From positions 62,001-126,000 of the forward strand of contig SACZ01000007.1 in NCBI GenBank assembly GCA_023369685.1: DNA of 64,000 bases, in the 5' to 3' direction. Position 1 is the first letter of the stretch. Each line of letters starts with the position of its first letter. The stretch is from Prolixibacteraceae bacterium JC049. GTDB lineage: Bacteria; Bacteroidota; Bacteroidia; Bacteroidales; Prolixibacteraceae. The position numbers were made by a program, and so were the translations under genes. The notes under the pieces were generated by a model. It saw only the letters and a list, made by a program, of their open reading frames with translations, was not told the DNA's origin and did not search any database. Shown piece after piece: positions 8,810-17,667 of the stretch.

Positions 8810-8948
8810 ACAAAACAATACGATTAATATCCATCTTGCCATTTATAAAAATGGGATGTATTATTCCGAATTGGTTATGATAGCAGCATATATGCTTCCA
8901 AACAAAATAAATAGCTATCTTAGATTCATTAACTAAAATTGCAAACCT

Positions 8949-10055
8949 ATGACATCAACTCAAAAAAGTGAGCGCCTTCTCTCACTTGACACCTTGAGAG
9001 GGTTCGACATGTTCTGGATTATTGGTGGCGACATGTTTTTCAGAGCACTGGCGAAGACTACAGATTTACCTCTTGCCCATTGGTGGGCCAAACAAATGCA
9101 CCATGTTAGCTGGGAAGGATTTCACGCTTATGATTTAGTATTTCCACTATTCATGTTCATTTCGGGTGTAGCTATTCCTTATGCCATTACCAGCAAACTG
9201 GAAAAAGGAACTCCCAAAAGCAGTATTTACCGCAAAGTAATTCAACGTGCCGTAATTCTAGTTCTTCTGGGATTAGTGTACAATGGCTTATTCAACCTGA
9301 ACTTCAGCACGCTTCGTGGAGCAAGTGTACTGGGACAAATTGGATTGGCATACCTCATTGCTGCACTAATTGTAATGAACACCAAAACCTTTAAAGCCCG
9401 ATTAATTTGGCTGATTGGAATTCTAGTCGGATATGGAGCTCTTCAACTGGCTGTTCCCGTACCTGAATTTGGAGCTGGCAATTTAACTCCCACAGGCTGT
9501 ATTAATGGCTATATCGATCAAATGTTATTACCAGGTCGACTTTATGGTAAAACATTCGATCCGGAAGGCTTAATGTGCATTGTGTCGGCATCGGCTATCA
9601 CTTTAATGGGTGCTTTAGGCGGAGCTTTACTCAGAAGCAAACAGCTTGTTCCTCAGAAGAAGACTCTAGTTCTCTTGGTAACCGGAGCATCGTTAATCAT
9701 TACAGCATCGTTACTTAGCGGATGGTATCCAATTATAAAAAGCGCATGGACATCGACCTTTAATCTACTTACAGGGGGTATTAGCTTTGTATTATTGGCC
9801 ATTTTCTATCAAGTTATCGATGTGTGGAAATACCAGCGCTGGACTTTCTTTTTCAGAGTAATCGGTTTAAACTCAATCACCATTTATATGGCCATCAGAG
9901 TATTCAAATTTAAATCAACATCTGATTTCTTTATGGGAGGTTTAGCATCGTTAACAGGCGATTTTCAGACTGTTGTTCTAATTATTGGAATGCTGGCTCT
10001 GGAGTGGTTATTCCTATACTTCTTATATAAACGCAATATCTTCTTAAAAGTATAA
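8949..10055 (+). CDS. DUF5009 / HGSNAT-like membrane acyltransferase family protein
   Basis: A 368-aa multi-pass membrane protein. The N-terminus RLLSLDTLRGFDMFWIIGGD (RGxDMxxI form) and the segment FHAYDLVFPLFMFISGVAIPYA are characteristic of the DUF5009/DUF1624 group, related to heparan-alpha-glucosaminide N-acetyltransferase. About ten hydrophobic segments follow. A transmembrane acetylation role on sugars is plausible from family knowledge but not shown. The neighbouring GH2 gene, transcribed divergently, fits a glycan-related job. A bidirectional terminator follows the stop. Confidence 0.75.
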   Translation: MTSTQKSERLLSLDTLRGFDMFWIIGGDMFFRALAKTTDLPLAHWWAKQMHHVSWEGFHAYDLVFPLFMFISGVAIPYAITSKLEKGTPKSSIYRKVIQRAVILVLLGLVYNGLFNLNFSTLRGASVLGQIGLAYLIAALIVMNTKTFKARLIWLIGILVGYGALQLAVPVPEFGAGNLTPTGCINGYIDQMLLPGRLYGKTFDPEGLMCIVSASAITLMGALGGALLRSKQLVPQKKTLVLLVTGASLIITASLLSGWYPIIKSAWTSTFNLLTGGISFVLLAIFYQVIDVWKYQRWTFFFRVIGLNSITIYMAIRVFKFKSTSDFFMGGLASLTGDFQTVVLIIGMLALEWLFLYFLYKRNIFLKV

Positions 10056-10060
10056 TTACA

Positions 10061-10097
10061 AAAAAGGGAGTAGTCACCAAGTGCTTACTCCCTTTTT
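10061..10097. terminator. Bidirectional intrinsic terminator
   Basis: Arms AAAAAGGGAGTA and TACTCCCTTTTT flank a 13-base loop, with T-runs in both directions. It serves the DUF5009 gene and the convergent OmpA gene. Confidence 0.88.
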
Positions 10098-10121
10098 CTT
10101 TTCATTCAATCTATTCCGAAT

Positions 10122-11417
10122 TTAGTCATTCAATTGAAACTCCACTCTTCGGTCTTTTTGGTATTCTTTCAATGAAGCTTGTTTTGAAACTGGATGTGCT
10201 TCTCCTAGTGCTTTAATCTGAACACGTTTCTCTCCTACTCCTTTGTTTAACAAATAGCTTAGAACAGCCTTTGCCCTTTTTTCAGACAACTTCAAGTTAT
10301 AGGTAGAAGAACCTCTTGGATCGGTATGACCAGACAACAACACATCTTTAATTATAGAGTGCTTAATCAATAGTTTTGCCATGTTGTCTAGCTTCATTTT
10401 TTCAGAAGCATCAATTTCTGCACTATTGGTTCTAAAGTAAATCGGTTCGAATTTGACCATTAACTCAGGTACATCTGTAATTTTCTGTGGGATCAAAGGC
10501 TTTACTTCTTCTATAATTTCCTCCACTACAACGACACAACCTTTCTCATCTACTTCACTTCCTTTTGGTGTATCAGGGCATTCATCATCGCTATCTTTTA
10601 CTCCATCTCCATCCGAATCGGGACAACCATTGAATGCTTCTAAGCCTGGCACATCAACACATTCGTCGTATAAATCAATTATACCATCCGAATCGGTATC
10701 AATAGGACAACCATTTTCGTCTACTTTTGCACCAATCGGCGTTTCAGGACACTTATCTTTTCGGTTAGATACACCATCATTATCGTCATCTTTAGCCTTT
10801 CCTAAACGAAAAATAACACCAATAGTAAATCGTCTAAACGAATCATTCCTTTTGGAGCCTGTCGAAGCATCGAACTTATCGCTAGAAGTCAGGTTATCGT
10901 TTACTTCGGCAAATAATGAAACCTTTTCAGAAACCTTAACTTTAGTTCCAATTCCATAAGTTAATACCGAAGCTATTTTTGTATCGTCGTATTTCTGATC
11001 ATTACTGGCACTTACTCCTTTGGTAAAGCCAACAAAAGCCCCTGTTCCTACTTTTACATAAGGCTGAAACAAGCTGTTTTCTTTCAATAAGTAGCCGTTA
11101 TTCAATTTATAGTGTAAATTGATGGTTGGTGCTAATACAGATCCAAAGATTTGCCATTTGTCACTCTTTCCTCCTGATTCATCCAATAAACGAAGATCAA
11201 GATCAAAACTTACATCAAACGATTTAGACAAATACCGGGACACAGCCACCTGATACCCCATTTTATAGTCATCGAACTTATTAAACTGATTTCCAATTTC
11301 TCCTTTATACTGTAAAGGACCTGTACCCAGCCATAAGCTCCATTTTTGATCGGGATTTTGAGAAAATGCTGACATAGTAAAAAAACATATCCCAAAGATA
11401 AATAGCAGTTTTTTCAT
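10122..11417 (-). CDS. OmpA family outer membrane protein with TSP3 repeats
   Basis: A 431-aa outer membrane protein. A signal peptide (residues 1-19, ending in MSAFSQ) is followed by an N-terminal beta-barrel-like region (about 25-205) that ends in aromatic strands such as FTIGVIFRLG. Next come calcium-binding thrombospondin type 3 repeats (about 210-290; DDDNDGVSNRKDKCP, DTDSDGIIDLYDEC, DSDGDGVKDSDDEC). The C-terminal OmpA domain (about 315-431) contains SGHTDPRGSSTYNLKLSEKRA, the peptidoglycan-binding signature. It probably links the outer membrane to the cell wall. The gene stands alone. Confidence 0.92.
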   Translation of the reverse strand: MKKLLFIFGICFFTMSAFSQNPDQKWSLWLGTGPLQYKGEIGNQFNKFDDYKMGYQVAVSRYLSKSFDVSFDLDLRLLDESGGKSDKWQIFGSVLAPTINLHYKLNNGYLLKENSLFQPYVKVGTGAFVGFTKGVSASNDQKYDDTKIASVLTYGIGTKVKVSEKVSLFAEVNDNLTSSDKFDASTGSKRNDSFRRFTIGVIFRLGKAKDDDNDGVSNRKDKCPETPIGAKVDENGCPIDTDSDGIIDLYDECVDVPGLEAFNGCPDSDGDGVKDSDDECPDTPKGSEVDEKGCVVVVEEIIEEVKPLIPQKITDVPELMVKFEPIYFRTNSAEIDASEKMKLDNMAKLLIKHSIIKDVLLSGHTDPRGSSTYNLKLSEKRAKAVLSYLLNKGVGEKRVQIKALGEAHPVSKQASLKEYQKDRRVEFQLND

Positions 11418-11537
11418 TTTTAATTTTCCTCCTTAATCATAGTTATTAATGGTCATAAAGTGTTTACACCTTTGCACCAACAATTAATAAAGTTACTATA
11501 TCCCCCTCATTTTCAAAAAACAAGATTGCAAAGCAAC

Positions 11538-11577
11538 AAAAAAAAAGGAGAATGAAAAAATTCATCCTCCTTTTTTT
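11538..11577 (-). terminator. Intrinsic terminator of argS
   Basis: The hairpin is GGAGGATGAA / TTCATTCTCC on the minus strand with long A and T runs on either side. It begins 18 bases after the argS stop. Confidence 0.85.
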
Positions 11578-11595
11578 ACTATCTAAGATTCTGAT

Positions 11596-13386
11596 TTACA
11601 TTCTTTCAGGAACGCCAATTCCCAATAACGCCATTGCATTATTGATCACTTTTCCTACTGTACCAGACAATACCAATCGGAACAACTTAGTTGTTTCATC
11701 TTGCTCTCCTAAAATTGAGTGCTCGTGGTAGAATTGGTTAAACTCTTTTACCAAGTCGTAGCAATAGTTAGCAATAATAGCGGGACTGTGCATCGATCCA
11801 GCCTCTTCAACTACTTCAGGGAAACGGTTAATTGACTTAATCAACTCCAACTCTTTTCCTGATGGAGTTATAATTGGAGCTTCTGCTGGCACATTGATTC
11901 CAGCATCTGCAGCTTTACGCAACACCGACTGAATACGTGCGTATGTATATTGAATAAATGGTCCTGTATTACCGTTGAAGTCGATAGACTCTTCTGGGTT
12001 AAACAACATGTTTTTGCGAGGATCTACCTTCAACATGAAGTATTTTAATGCACCCAAAGCAATTGTATGGTAAGTATCCATTGCTTCTTCTTCGGTGTAA
12101 CCATCTAGTTTCCCTAATTCTTCAGATACTTGTTTAGCAACAGCAACCATTCCTTCCATTAGGTCGTCGGCATCAACAACTGTTCCTTCTCTCGACTTCA
12201 TTTTTCCATTTGGAAGCTCTACCATTCCGTAAGAGAAGTGATACAAGTCTTTACCCCATTTGTACCCTAGCTTATCCAATAAAATAGACAATACCTGAAA
12301 ATGGTAAATCTGTTCGTTTCCTACCACATAAATCATCTGATCGATTGGATAATCGTTGAAACGAAGTTTTGCCGTACCAATATCCTGAGTCATATAAACA
12401 GAAGTACCATCAGAACGAAGTAAGATCTTCTCATCCAATCCTTCTTTCTCCAGATTCGCCCAAACCGATTGGTCATCGCGACGGTGGAAATGACCTTCGT
12501 CTAATCCACGTAATACCTCATCACGACCAGTTAGGTAGGTATCCGACTCGTAATAAATTTTGTCGAAATCAACTCCCAGTTTTTTGTAAGTTACATCGAA
12601 ACCAGCATAAACCCATTCGTTCATCTGCTTCCACAAACCGTAAACCTCTGGATCTTTTGCTTCCCACTTACGCAACATTTCACGTGCTTCTTTCATCGAT
12701 GGAGCTTCAGTTTCTGCCTCTTCTTTAGACATTCCTTTTTCCATCAACTCAGCAATCTCTTTTTTGTATTCCTGATCGAACTTCACATAGAAGTTTCCAA
12801 CCAAGTGATCGCCTTTTAGCCCTGTGCTTTCGGGAGTTTGGCCTTCGCCCCACTTCATCCAGGCAACCATCGACTTACAAATATGAATACCACGGTCGTT
12901 TACAATATTGGTTTTTACCACTTTGTAACCGTTAGCTTCCATGATTTTAGAAATAGAATATCCCAACAAGTTGTTACGGATATGTCCTAAGTGCAATGGT
13001 TTGTTGGTATTTGGAGAAGAGTACTCAATCATTGCCAACTTGCTCTCATCGGTTACTGGTTTGTAACCAAACTTTTCGTTCTGAGCAGCAACATTTAATT
13101 GATTCACCCAATATGAACTGTCAATAACCAAGTTCAAGAAACCTTTAACAACGTTGAACTTTGTTACTTCATCTATATTTGACGTAAGGTAATTTCCTAA
13201 ATCTTCAGCAGTTTGCTCTGGAGCTTTTCGTGAAAATCGGAGAAATGGGAAAACAACAATGGTTACATCTCCTTCGAACTCTTTACGTGTTTTCTGTGTT
13301 TGTACGCTTTCTGCCGGTACATCCACCTGGTATAGCTCTTTTACGGCTATTACCACTTTCTCCTTTATCAGATTCTCTATGCTCAT
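11596..13386 (-). CDS. argS: Arginyl-tRNA synthetase
   Basis: A 596-aa class I aminoacyl-tRNA synthetase that charges tRNA-Arg. The HIGH motif appears as HLGHIRNN within NKPLHLGHIRNNLLGYS (near residue 135). The KMSKS region has the ArgRS form MKSREGTVVDADDL (near residue 395). The N-terminal ArgRS additional domain (about 1-105) and the C-terminal DALR anticodon-binding domain (about 475-596, with NTGPFIQYTYARIQS just before it) are both present. Length is normal. The gene is monocistronic between its terminator and the divergent membrane-protein gene. Confidence 0.97.
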   Translation of the reverse strand: MSIENLIKEKVVIAVKELYQVDVPAESVQTQKTRKEFEGDVTIVVFPFLRFSRKAPEQTAEDLGNYLTSNIDEVTKFNVVKGFLNLVIDSSYWVNQLNVAAQNEKFGYKPVTDESKLAMIEYSSPNTNKPLHLGHIRNNLLGYSISKIMEANGYKVVKTNIVNDRGIHICKSMVAWMKWGEGQTPESTGLKGDHLVGNFYVKFDQEYKKEIAELMEKGMSKEEAETEAPSMKEAREMLRKWEAKDPEVYGLWKQMNEWVYAGFDVTYKKLGVDFDKIYYESDTYLTGRDEVLRGLDEGHFHRRDDQSVWANLEKEGLDEKILLRSDGTSVYMTQDIGTAKLRFNDYPIDQMIYVVGNEQIYHFQVLSILLDKLGYKWGKDLYHFSYGMVELPNGKMKSREGTVVDADDLMEGMVAVAKQVSEELGKLDGYTEEEAMDTYHTIALGALKYFMLKVDPRKNMLFNPEESIDFNGNTGPFIQYTYARIQSVLRKAADAGINVPAEAPIITPSGKELELIKSINRFPEVVEEAGSMHSPAIIANYCYDLVKEFNQFYHEHSILGEQDETTKLFRLVLSGTVGKVINNAMALLGIGVPERM

Positions 13387-13547
13387 TTTTATAATAAGAA
13401 TGTATCGTTATAATTTTAAGAACACAAAGATAACAGATTCTACAGAAACGTTCCTCTATTTTTTATAGCGAATACCCACTAAACAGGCACAAATTAATCT
13501 TTAGTTTTAATTAACACCTCAATAAACTTTAATGATAGCGGAAATGT

Positions 13548-13555
13548 TATATTTG
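13548..13555 (+). promoter_or_regulatory. Promoter -7 box (TATATTTG)
   Basis: An exact match to TAnnTTTG, 30 bases before the ATG at 13586. It lies inside a longer in-frame extension starting at 13532, and therefore argues that the downstream ATG is the true start. Confidence 0.55.
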
Positions 13556-13585
13556 TTCTGCATTGAAAAGGTAGTCATTGGATAC

Positions 13586-14158
13586 ATGAAACTGAAATAT
13601 AAAATACTTCTGCAAAACGCTATTCCGGGAATAATCTGGATGCTGGTTTTGGTTGGTGGTTATACGTTATTCCGTATATTCTTTGCCGACCTGAATGACG
13701 CTATTTGGAATAATCCGTTTATAAAACCATGGATGGTGTACATTATCTATTGGCTATCGGAGCTGTTTTTTGGAATTTTCCCTCCCGAAGTATTCATGAT
13801 TTGGGCGGCTAACCATACCAAAGAATTGCTTCCATATATTATTAAAGTGATTGAGTTTGCTTCCATCTCCTACATTGCCGGATACTTAGCATTCATAGCC
13901 GGAAGATTGCTGGTTAATGATAAGCTACTGGCTAAGCTGGGACTTCAATCCATTAATCGTTACTTACCATTTATAAAACGCTACGGACTATTCATTATTA
14001 TTGTGGCTGCTCTCACTCCTCTTCCTTATTCAGGAATGAGTTTAATTGTTGGAATTGCACGTTTCTCCACCAAACACTATTTGGCCTATGCACTTTTCCG
14101 ATTTATCCGCTATGGAATTACCGGATTTATCGTCTACCAAAGTCACCTTATCGGCTAA
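13586..14158 (+). CDS. DedA/SNARE-associated-like membrane protein
   Basis: About 190 aa with four to five hydrophobic segments (about 10-32, 48-72, 95-125, 140-165 and 170-190). The segment ALTPLPYSGMSLIVGIARFS resembles the proline- and glycine-rich core of DedA/VTT proteins, which act as lipid scramblases or transporters, but the similarity is weak. I chose the ATG at 13586 (MKLKYKILL) because a promoter box lies between it and an upstream in-frame ATG at 13532. The gene is a single unit. Confidence 0.55.
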   Translation: MKLKYKILLQNAIPGIIWMLVLVGGYTLFRIFFADLNDAIWNNPFIKPWMVYIIYWLSELFFGIFPPEVFMIWAANHTKELLPYIIKVIEFASISYIAGYLAFIAGRLLVNDKLLAKLGLQSINRYLPFIKRYGLFIIIVAALTPLPYSGMSLIVGIARFSTKHYLAYALFRFIRYGITGFIVYQSHLIG

Positions 14159-14212
14159 ATACAACATGTCATAAAACATTATTTATCAGTTATTTTAATT
14201 GGTTTCATTTCG

Positions 14213-14220
14213 TATTTTTG
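14213..14220 (+). promoter_or_regulatory. Promoter -7 box (TATTTTTG)
   Basis: A TAnnTTTG match 93 bases before the HEPN-like gene. No convincing -33 element was picked out. Confidence 0.4.
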
Positions 14221-14312
14221 AGATGAGCGGTTGATACTATTGCATGATGATTTCTTACACTGAAATGCAATAAGGAGAAGGGTCCAAAAGCATTAACTAA
14301 AAAACGTGCCTT

Positions 14313-14696
14313 ATGTATAGATCTATTCAATCTCCAGTAAAATATCAAGTAAAGAAATCGTGGGAGCTACTAGAGCAAGCTGACAGCTACATCTACGATA
14401 ATGAGTTGAACAACGCAATGCTATCGTTATACAATAGCTGTTATATTATTGCGCGTGCACTGCTCGCTCAAAGCGGAATTGAACTGAAGGATCATGAAGA
14501 TGTCAAGCTTACCTTTCATAAAAAATTTACCACTAAAGGAATGTTTAAAGCCGATACCGAACGCATCTACTCCCGCCTATACATCTATAGAAGAGAAATT
14601 ACTGAAAATGAAATTGAATATACAGACACATCTAAAATTCGGGAATATCAGGCACGAACTCAGGTATTCTTGAAGGAAGCAGCTCAATTACTATAG
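14313..14696 (+). CDS. HEPN-domain-like protein, no antitoxin partner visible
   Basis: A 127-aa all-helical protein. The pattern WELLEQADSYIYDNELNNAMLSLYNSCYIIARALLAQSG, then a conserved HEDVKLTFHKKF segment, a glycine and a C-terminal YIYRREIT helix, matches the HEPN fold as seen in minimal HEPN-MNT proteins. The R-x4-6-H ribonuclease motif is not clearly present. Usually such genes neighbour a nucleotidyltransferase (MNT). None is found here, so this is an orphan. It could be a non-enzymatic HEPN protein. Confidence 0.6.
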   Translation: MYRSIQSPVKYQVKKSWELLEQADSYIYDNELNNAMLSLYNSCYIIARALLAQSGIELKDHEDVKLTFHKKFTTKGMFKADTERIYSRLYIYRREITENEIEYTDTSKIREYQARTQVFLKEAAQLL

Positions 14697-14713
14697 CCCT
14701 ATAAAAAAGAAAA

Positions 14714-14742
14714 CCGGGAACAGGAACCACCCTGTTACCCGG
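14714..14742 (-). terminator. GC-rich hairpin, terminator-like on the minus strand
   Basis: Arms CCGGG-AACAGG and CCTGTT-A-CCCGG flank AACCAC. On the plus strand it is followed by A residues. On the minus strand TTTTCTTTTTTAT follows, so it would act as a terminator only for minus-strand transcription. Confidence 0.6.
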
Positions 14743-15027
14743 AAAAAATTAACTAAACCTATGGAATAATCACCCTCTCGGGAGCAAATATATTAAAATA
14801 CATCGAATTAAAAACATATCTCCACAAAAAACACACTGAAAAACCACCTGATTTATATCAGAATTCATTCCATCCGCGAAATACATCTCATCAAACAGAT
14901 CATTCCTGATCTTATCATTTTCATTCAACACCAACACTTTCAATCTATTATGTAAACACATACACTAAACAGGTAAACTTTTTCGTTTATAATCTGAAAA
15001 TGGCTTAATATTCGGTCTAAAAACAAC

Positions 15028-15035
15028 TATTTTTG
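15028..15035 (+). promoter_or_regulatory. Promoter -7 box (TATTTTTG) of the PBP gene
   Basis: A TAnnTTTG match ending 19 bases before the ATG of the penicillin-binding protein gene. This would give a very short leader. Confidence 0.4.
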
Positions 15036-15054
15036 TTTTAAAAGAGATCAACCC

Positions 15055-17445
15055 ATGGCAGTAAAATCGAACAACAAAAGCCCAAAGCGGAAAGTGGCTA
15101 CTTCCAAAAAGAAGAAAAAGCAAGGCACATTAAAGCAGAAGATATTGAAATGGACATGGTATAGTTTTATCATTGGAGTCATTCTTCTGACCTTTTTTGT
15201 AGTATGTGTTTTTCTGGAATTTTTCGGACCACTACCCAACGAATATGAGTTACGTAAAGTAAGAACAGCTACGGCTTCGGAAGTTATTTCCATGGACAAA
15301 GAGGTGCTTGGTCGCATTTATTTAAAGAACCGCACCAATGTGCCACTGGATGAGATTTCGGAATATGTGGTAAAAGCACTTATTCCTACCGAGGATGTTC
15401 GTTTCTTCAAACACCAGGGAGTAGATAAACGCTCGTTGATGCGCGTTTTCTTCAAATCGTTGCTATTGGGCGACAGAAGTTCCGGTGGTGGAAGTACATT
15501 GAGTCAGCAGTTAGCCAAAAATATATACCCACGTGGAAATTACGGTCCATTCTCGATGCCTGCTGCCAAGCTACGAGAAGCCATTATTGCCACACGCCTG
15601 GAACGTATTTATAACAAAGAAGAGGTGCTCAACCTTTACTTAAATACGGTACCATTTGGCGAAGACACCTATGGTATTGAAGAGGGAGCCAAACGTTTCT
15701 TCTCGAAACACGCCGCCGACCTTAAGCTGGATGAAGCAGCCATTTTAGTAGGAATGTTGAAAGCTCCTACCCGATACAATCCACGCCTTTTCCCCGAGCG
15801 TTCGTTGCATCGTAGAAATGTGGTATTGATGCAAATGGCAAAATATCAACTTATTACCGAAGAGTTGGCTAAGAAAACCGCATTGCTACCCATTAAATTG
15901 TCTTACAAAAGAGTTAGCACCAGCGATGGAGCAGCTCCCTACCTACGCGAACGCATTCGTTTAGAAGTAAGAGATTATTTGAAAAATCATGTTGGTCCAA
16001 ACGGAGAGAAATACAATCTCTATACCGACGGATTGAAAATATACACCACAATCGACAGTCGTTTGCAGCGTTATGCCGAATCGGCCATGACAAAGCACAT
16101 GACCTATTTGCAAAAGACATTTGACAGACACTGGGCCAAACGTTCCATTTGGGGGCGTAACCAAAAGCCATTGATTCGTGCCGTAAAACGTTCTGAGCGC
16201 TACCGCAAGTTAAAAGCCAGAGGGTTATCGCATGAGCAGATCATGGCCAACTTCAAGAAAAAGGTAAATACTGAAATATTTACGTGGCAAGGCATGAAAG
16301 AGCGTAAGATTACGCCACTCGATTCGGTAAAACATACGCTGAAATTATTGAGTACTGGTGTAATGTCAATGGATCCGGGCAATGGCCGTATTTTAACATA
16401 CATCGGAGGTATCAATCACCACGAATTTAAATACGACCACGTAACCAGTAAGCGACAAACGGGGTCGATTTTTAAGCCATTTGTCTACTTGGCGGCTATG
16501 CGTAACGGTGTTAGTCCGTTTGAATACTACAAAAACGAACGCAAAACCTACCCGGAATACAACAACTGGTCGCCTGCCAATGCTGAAAACCATTATACGG
16601 GCTACTACTCTATGGAAGGAGCACTGGCCGAATCGGTAAATACCGTTGCCGTTGATATGCTTTTTAGAGCAGGGTTGCAAAACACCATCGATTTAGTACA
16701 CCAAATGGGAATTGATTCCGATCTTCCTGAGTATCCTTCACTAGCGCTAGGTGTTGCGAATATATCGCTTTGGGACATGGTGCAGGCCTATGCCTGTATT
16801 GCCAACGGTGGATTCCGAGTGGAGCCTCACTATTTACTACGAATTGAAGATAACCAAGGTAGAGTAATTGCCGACTTCGAATCAGATTATAGAGAGCGCG
16901 AAAGAGTATTGACTTCTGAAGAGGCGGGAATTATGAATCACATGCTTCAGGCGGTGGTGAATGACGGTACGGCTCGTTCGTTACGCCGTGTTTATGGCTT
17001 GAAAAACGAAATGGGAGGAAAAACAGGAACTACCAACAACCACGCCGATGGTTGGTTCGTTGGCTACTCGCCAAGCATGGTAACAGGAATATGGACCGGA
17101 GGAGAAGATATGAGCGTTCACTTCCGATCGTTGACATTGGGACAGGGCGGTCATATGGCATTACCTATTTTTGCCCGCTACATGCAAAAAGTCACTCGCG
17201 ACAGTCGCTTCGATCGAATTACGTACGACCACTTCCCGCTTCTATCGTGGGGAATTCGCTCTGACTTACGCCTAGCTCATTACACCGAAACACTGCCATC
17301 GAAGCGCAACATGTTCGATAAACTATTTGGCAAAAAATCGGAAAAAGAAGAGCAACTGGCCAAAACCAGGAAGAAAGAAGTTCCTAAGAAAAAACGAAGC
17401 AAAATCTACCGCTTTATCAAAAGCATTTTTGGAAAGAAGAAGTAA
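15055..17445 (+). CDS. Bifunctional class A penicillin-binding protein (PBP1A type)
   Basis: A 796-aa inner-membrane enzyme that polymerises and cross-links peptidoglycan. It has a lysine-rich cytoplasmic tail (1-33), one transmembrane helix (about 36-56) and a GT51 glycosyltransferase domain with TEDVRFFKHQGVD (catalytic Glu113) and GGSTLSQQLAKN. The transpeptidase domain carries S471-IFK, S527-VN and K656-TG motifs, so both active sites look intact. The C-terminal 45 residues are strongly basic (KKEVPKKKRSK). It is the last conserved chromosomal gene before the AT-rich defence-like cassette. Confidence 0.93.
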   Translation: MAVKSNNKSPKRKVATSKKKKKQGTLKQKILKWTWYSFIIGVILLTFFVVCVFLEFFGPLPNEYELRKVRTATASEVISMDKEVLGRIYLKNRTNVPLDEISEYVVKALIPTEDVRFFKHQGVDKRSLMRVFFKSLLLGDRSSGGGSTLSQQLAKNIYPRGNYGPFSMPAAKLREAIIATRLERIYNKEEVLNLYLNTVPFGEDTYGIEEGAKRFFSKHAADLKLDEAAILVGMLKAPTRYNPRLFPERSLHRRNVVLMQMAKYQLITEELAKKTALLPIKLSYKRVSTSDGAAPYLRERIRLEVRDYLKNHVGPNGEKYNLYTDGLKIYTTIDSRLQRYAESAMTKHMTYLQKTFDRHWAKRSIWGRNQKPLIRAVKRSERYRKLKARGLSHEQIMANFKKKVNTEIFTWQGMKERKITPLDSVKHTLKLLSTGVMSMDPGNGRILTYIGGINHHEFKYDHVTSKRQTGSIFKPFVYLAAMRNGVSPFEYYKNERKTYPEYNNWSPANAENHYTGYYSMEGALAESVNTVAVDMLFRAGLQNTIDLVHQMGIDSDLPEYPSLALGVANISLWDMVQAYACIANGGFRVEPHYLLRIEDNQGRVIADFESDYRERERVLTSEEAGIMNHMLQAVVNDGTARSLRRVYGLKNEMGGKTGTTNNHADGWFVGYSPSMVTGIWTGGEDMSVHFRSLTLGQGGHMALPIFARYMQKVTRDSRFDRITYDHFPLLSWGIRSDLRLAHYTETLPSKRNMFDKLFGKKSEKEEQLAKTRKKEVPKKKRSKIYRFIKSIFGKKK

Positions 17446-17559
17446 TAGTACATCCTAGATAATCTTAAAGGCCTGATTGAATTTCAATTGGATCTTTTTT
17501 GTTTTACTTGCGTCAAGCAGATTATTATCATATTGTTTTTCTCGACAACTTTATATTAT

Positions 17560-17619
17560 TATATTTGCTCAAAAACAACCTCCACCAATTTATTATATAA
17601 ATAAAACCAAAGAGGTTGT
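17560..17619 (+). promoter_or_regulatory. Promoter -7 box followed by an inverted repeat
   Basis: TATATTTG (17560-17567) matches TAnnTTTG. Immediately downstream ACAACCTC (17575-17582) and GAGGTTGT (17612-17619) form a perfect 8-base inverted repeat separated by 29 AT-rich bases, covering the expected start of transcription. It lies 49-108 bases before the first gene of the three-gene cassette and could be an operator or a leader hairpin. Confidence 0.45.
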
Positions 17620-17667
17620 CATTAAACCCAATCTTTTGTAAAAGCAGAATTTCTATAAAAAAAATAA

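Larger units (their letters stand above)
14697..15054. other. Intergenic stretch with a strong minus-oriented hairpin
   Basis: Apart from the hairpin at 14714-14742 and the promoter box before the PBP gene, no gene is supported. A 63-codon minus-strand frame (14770-14961) lies just upstream of the hairpin in the right orientation to be terminated by it. It has no recognisable family, so it is only a possibility. Confidence 0.4.
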
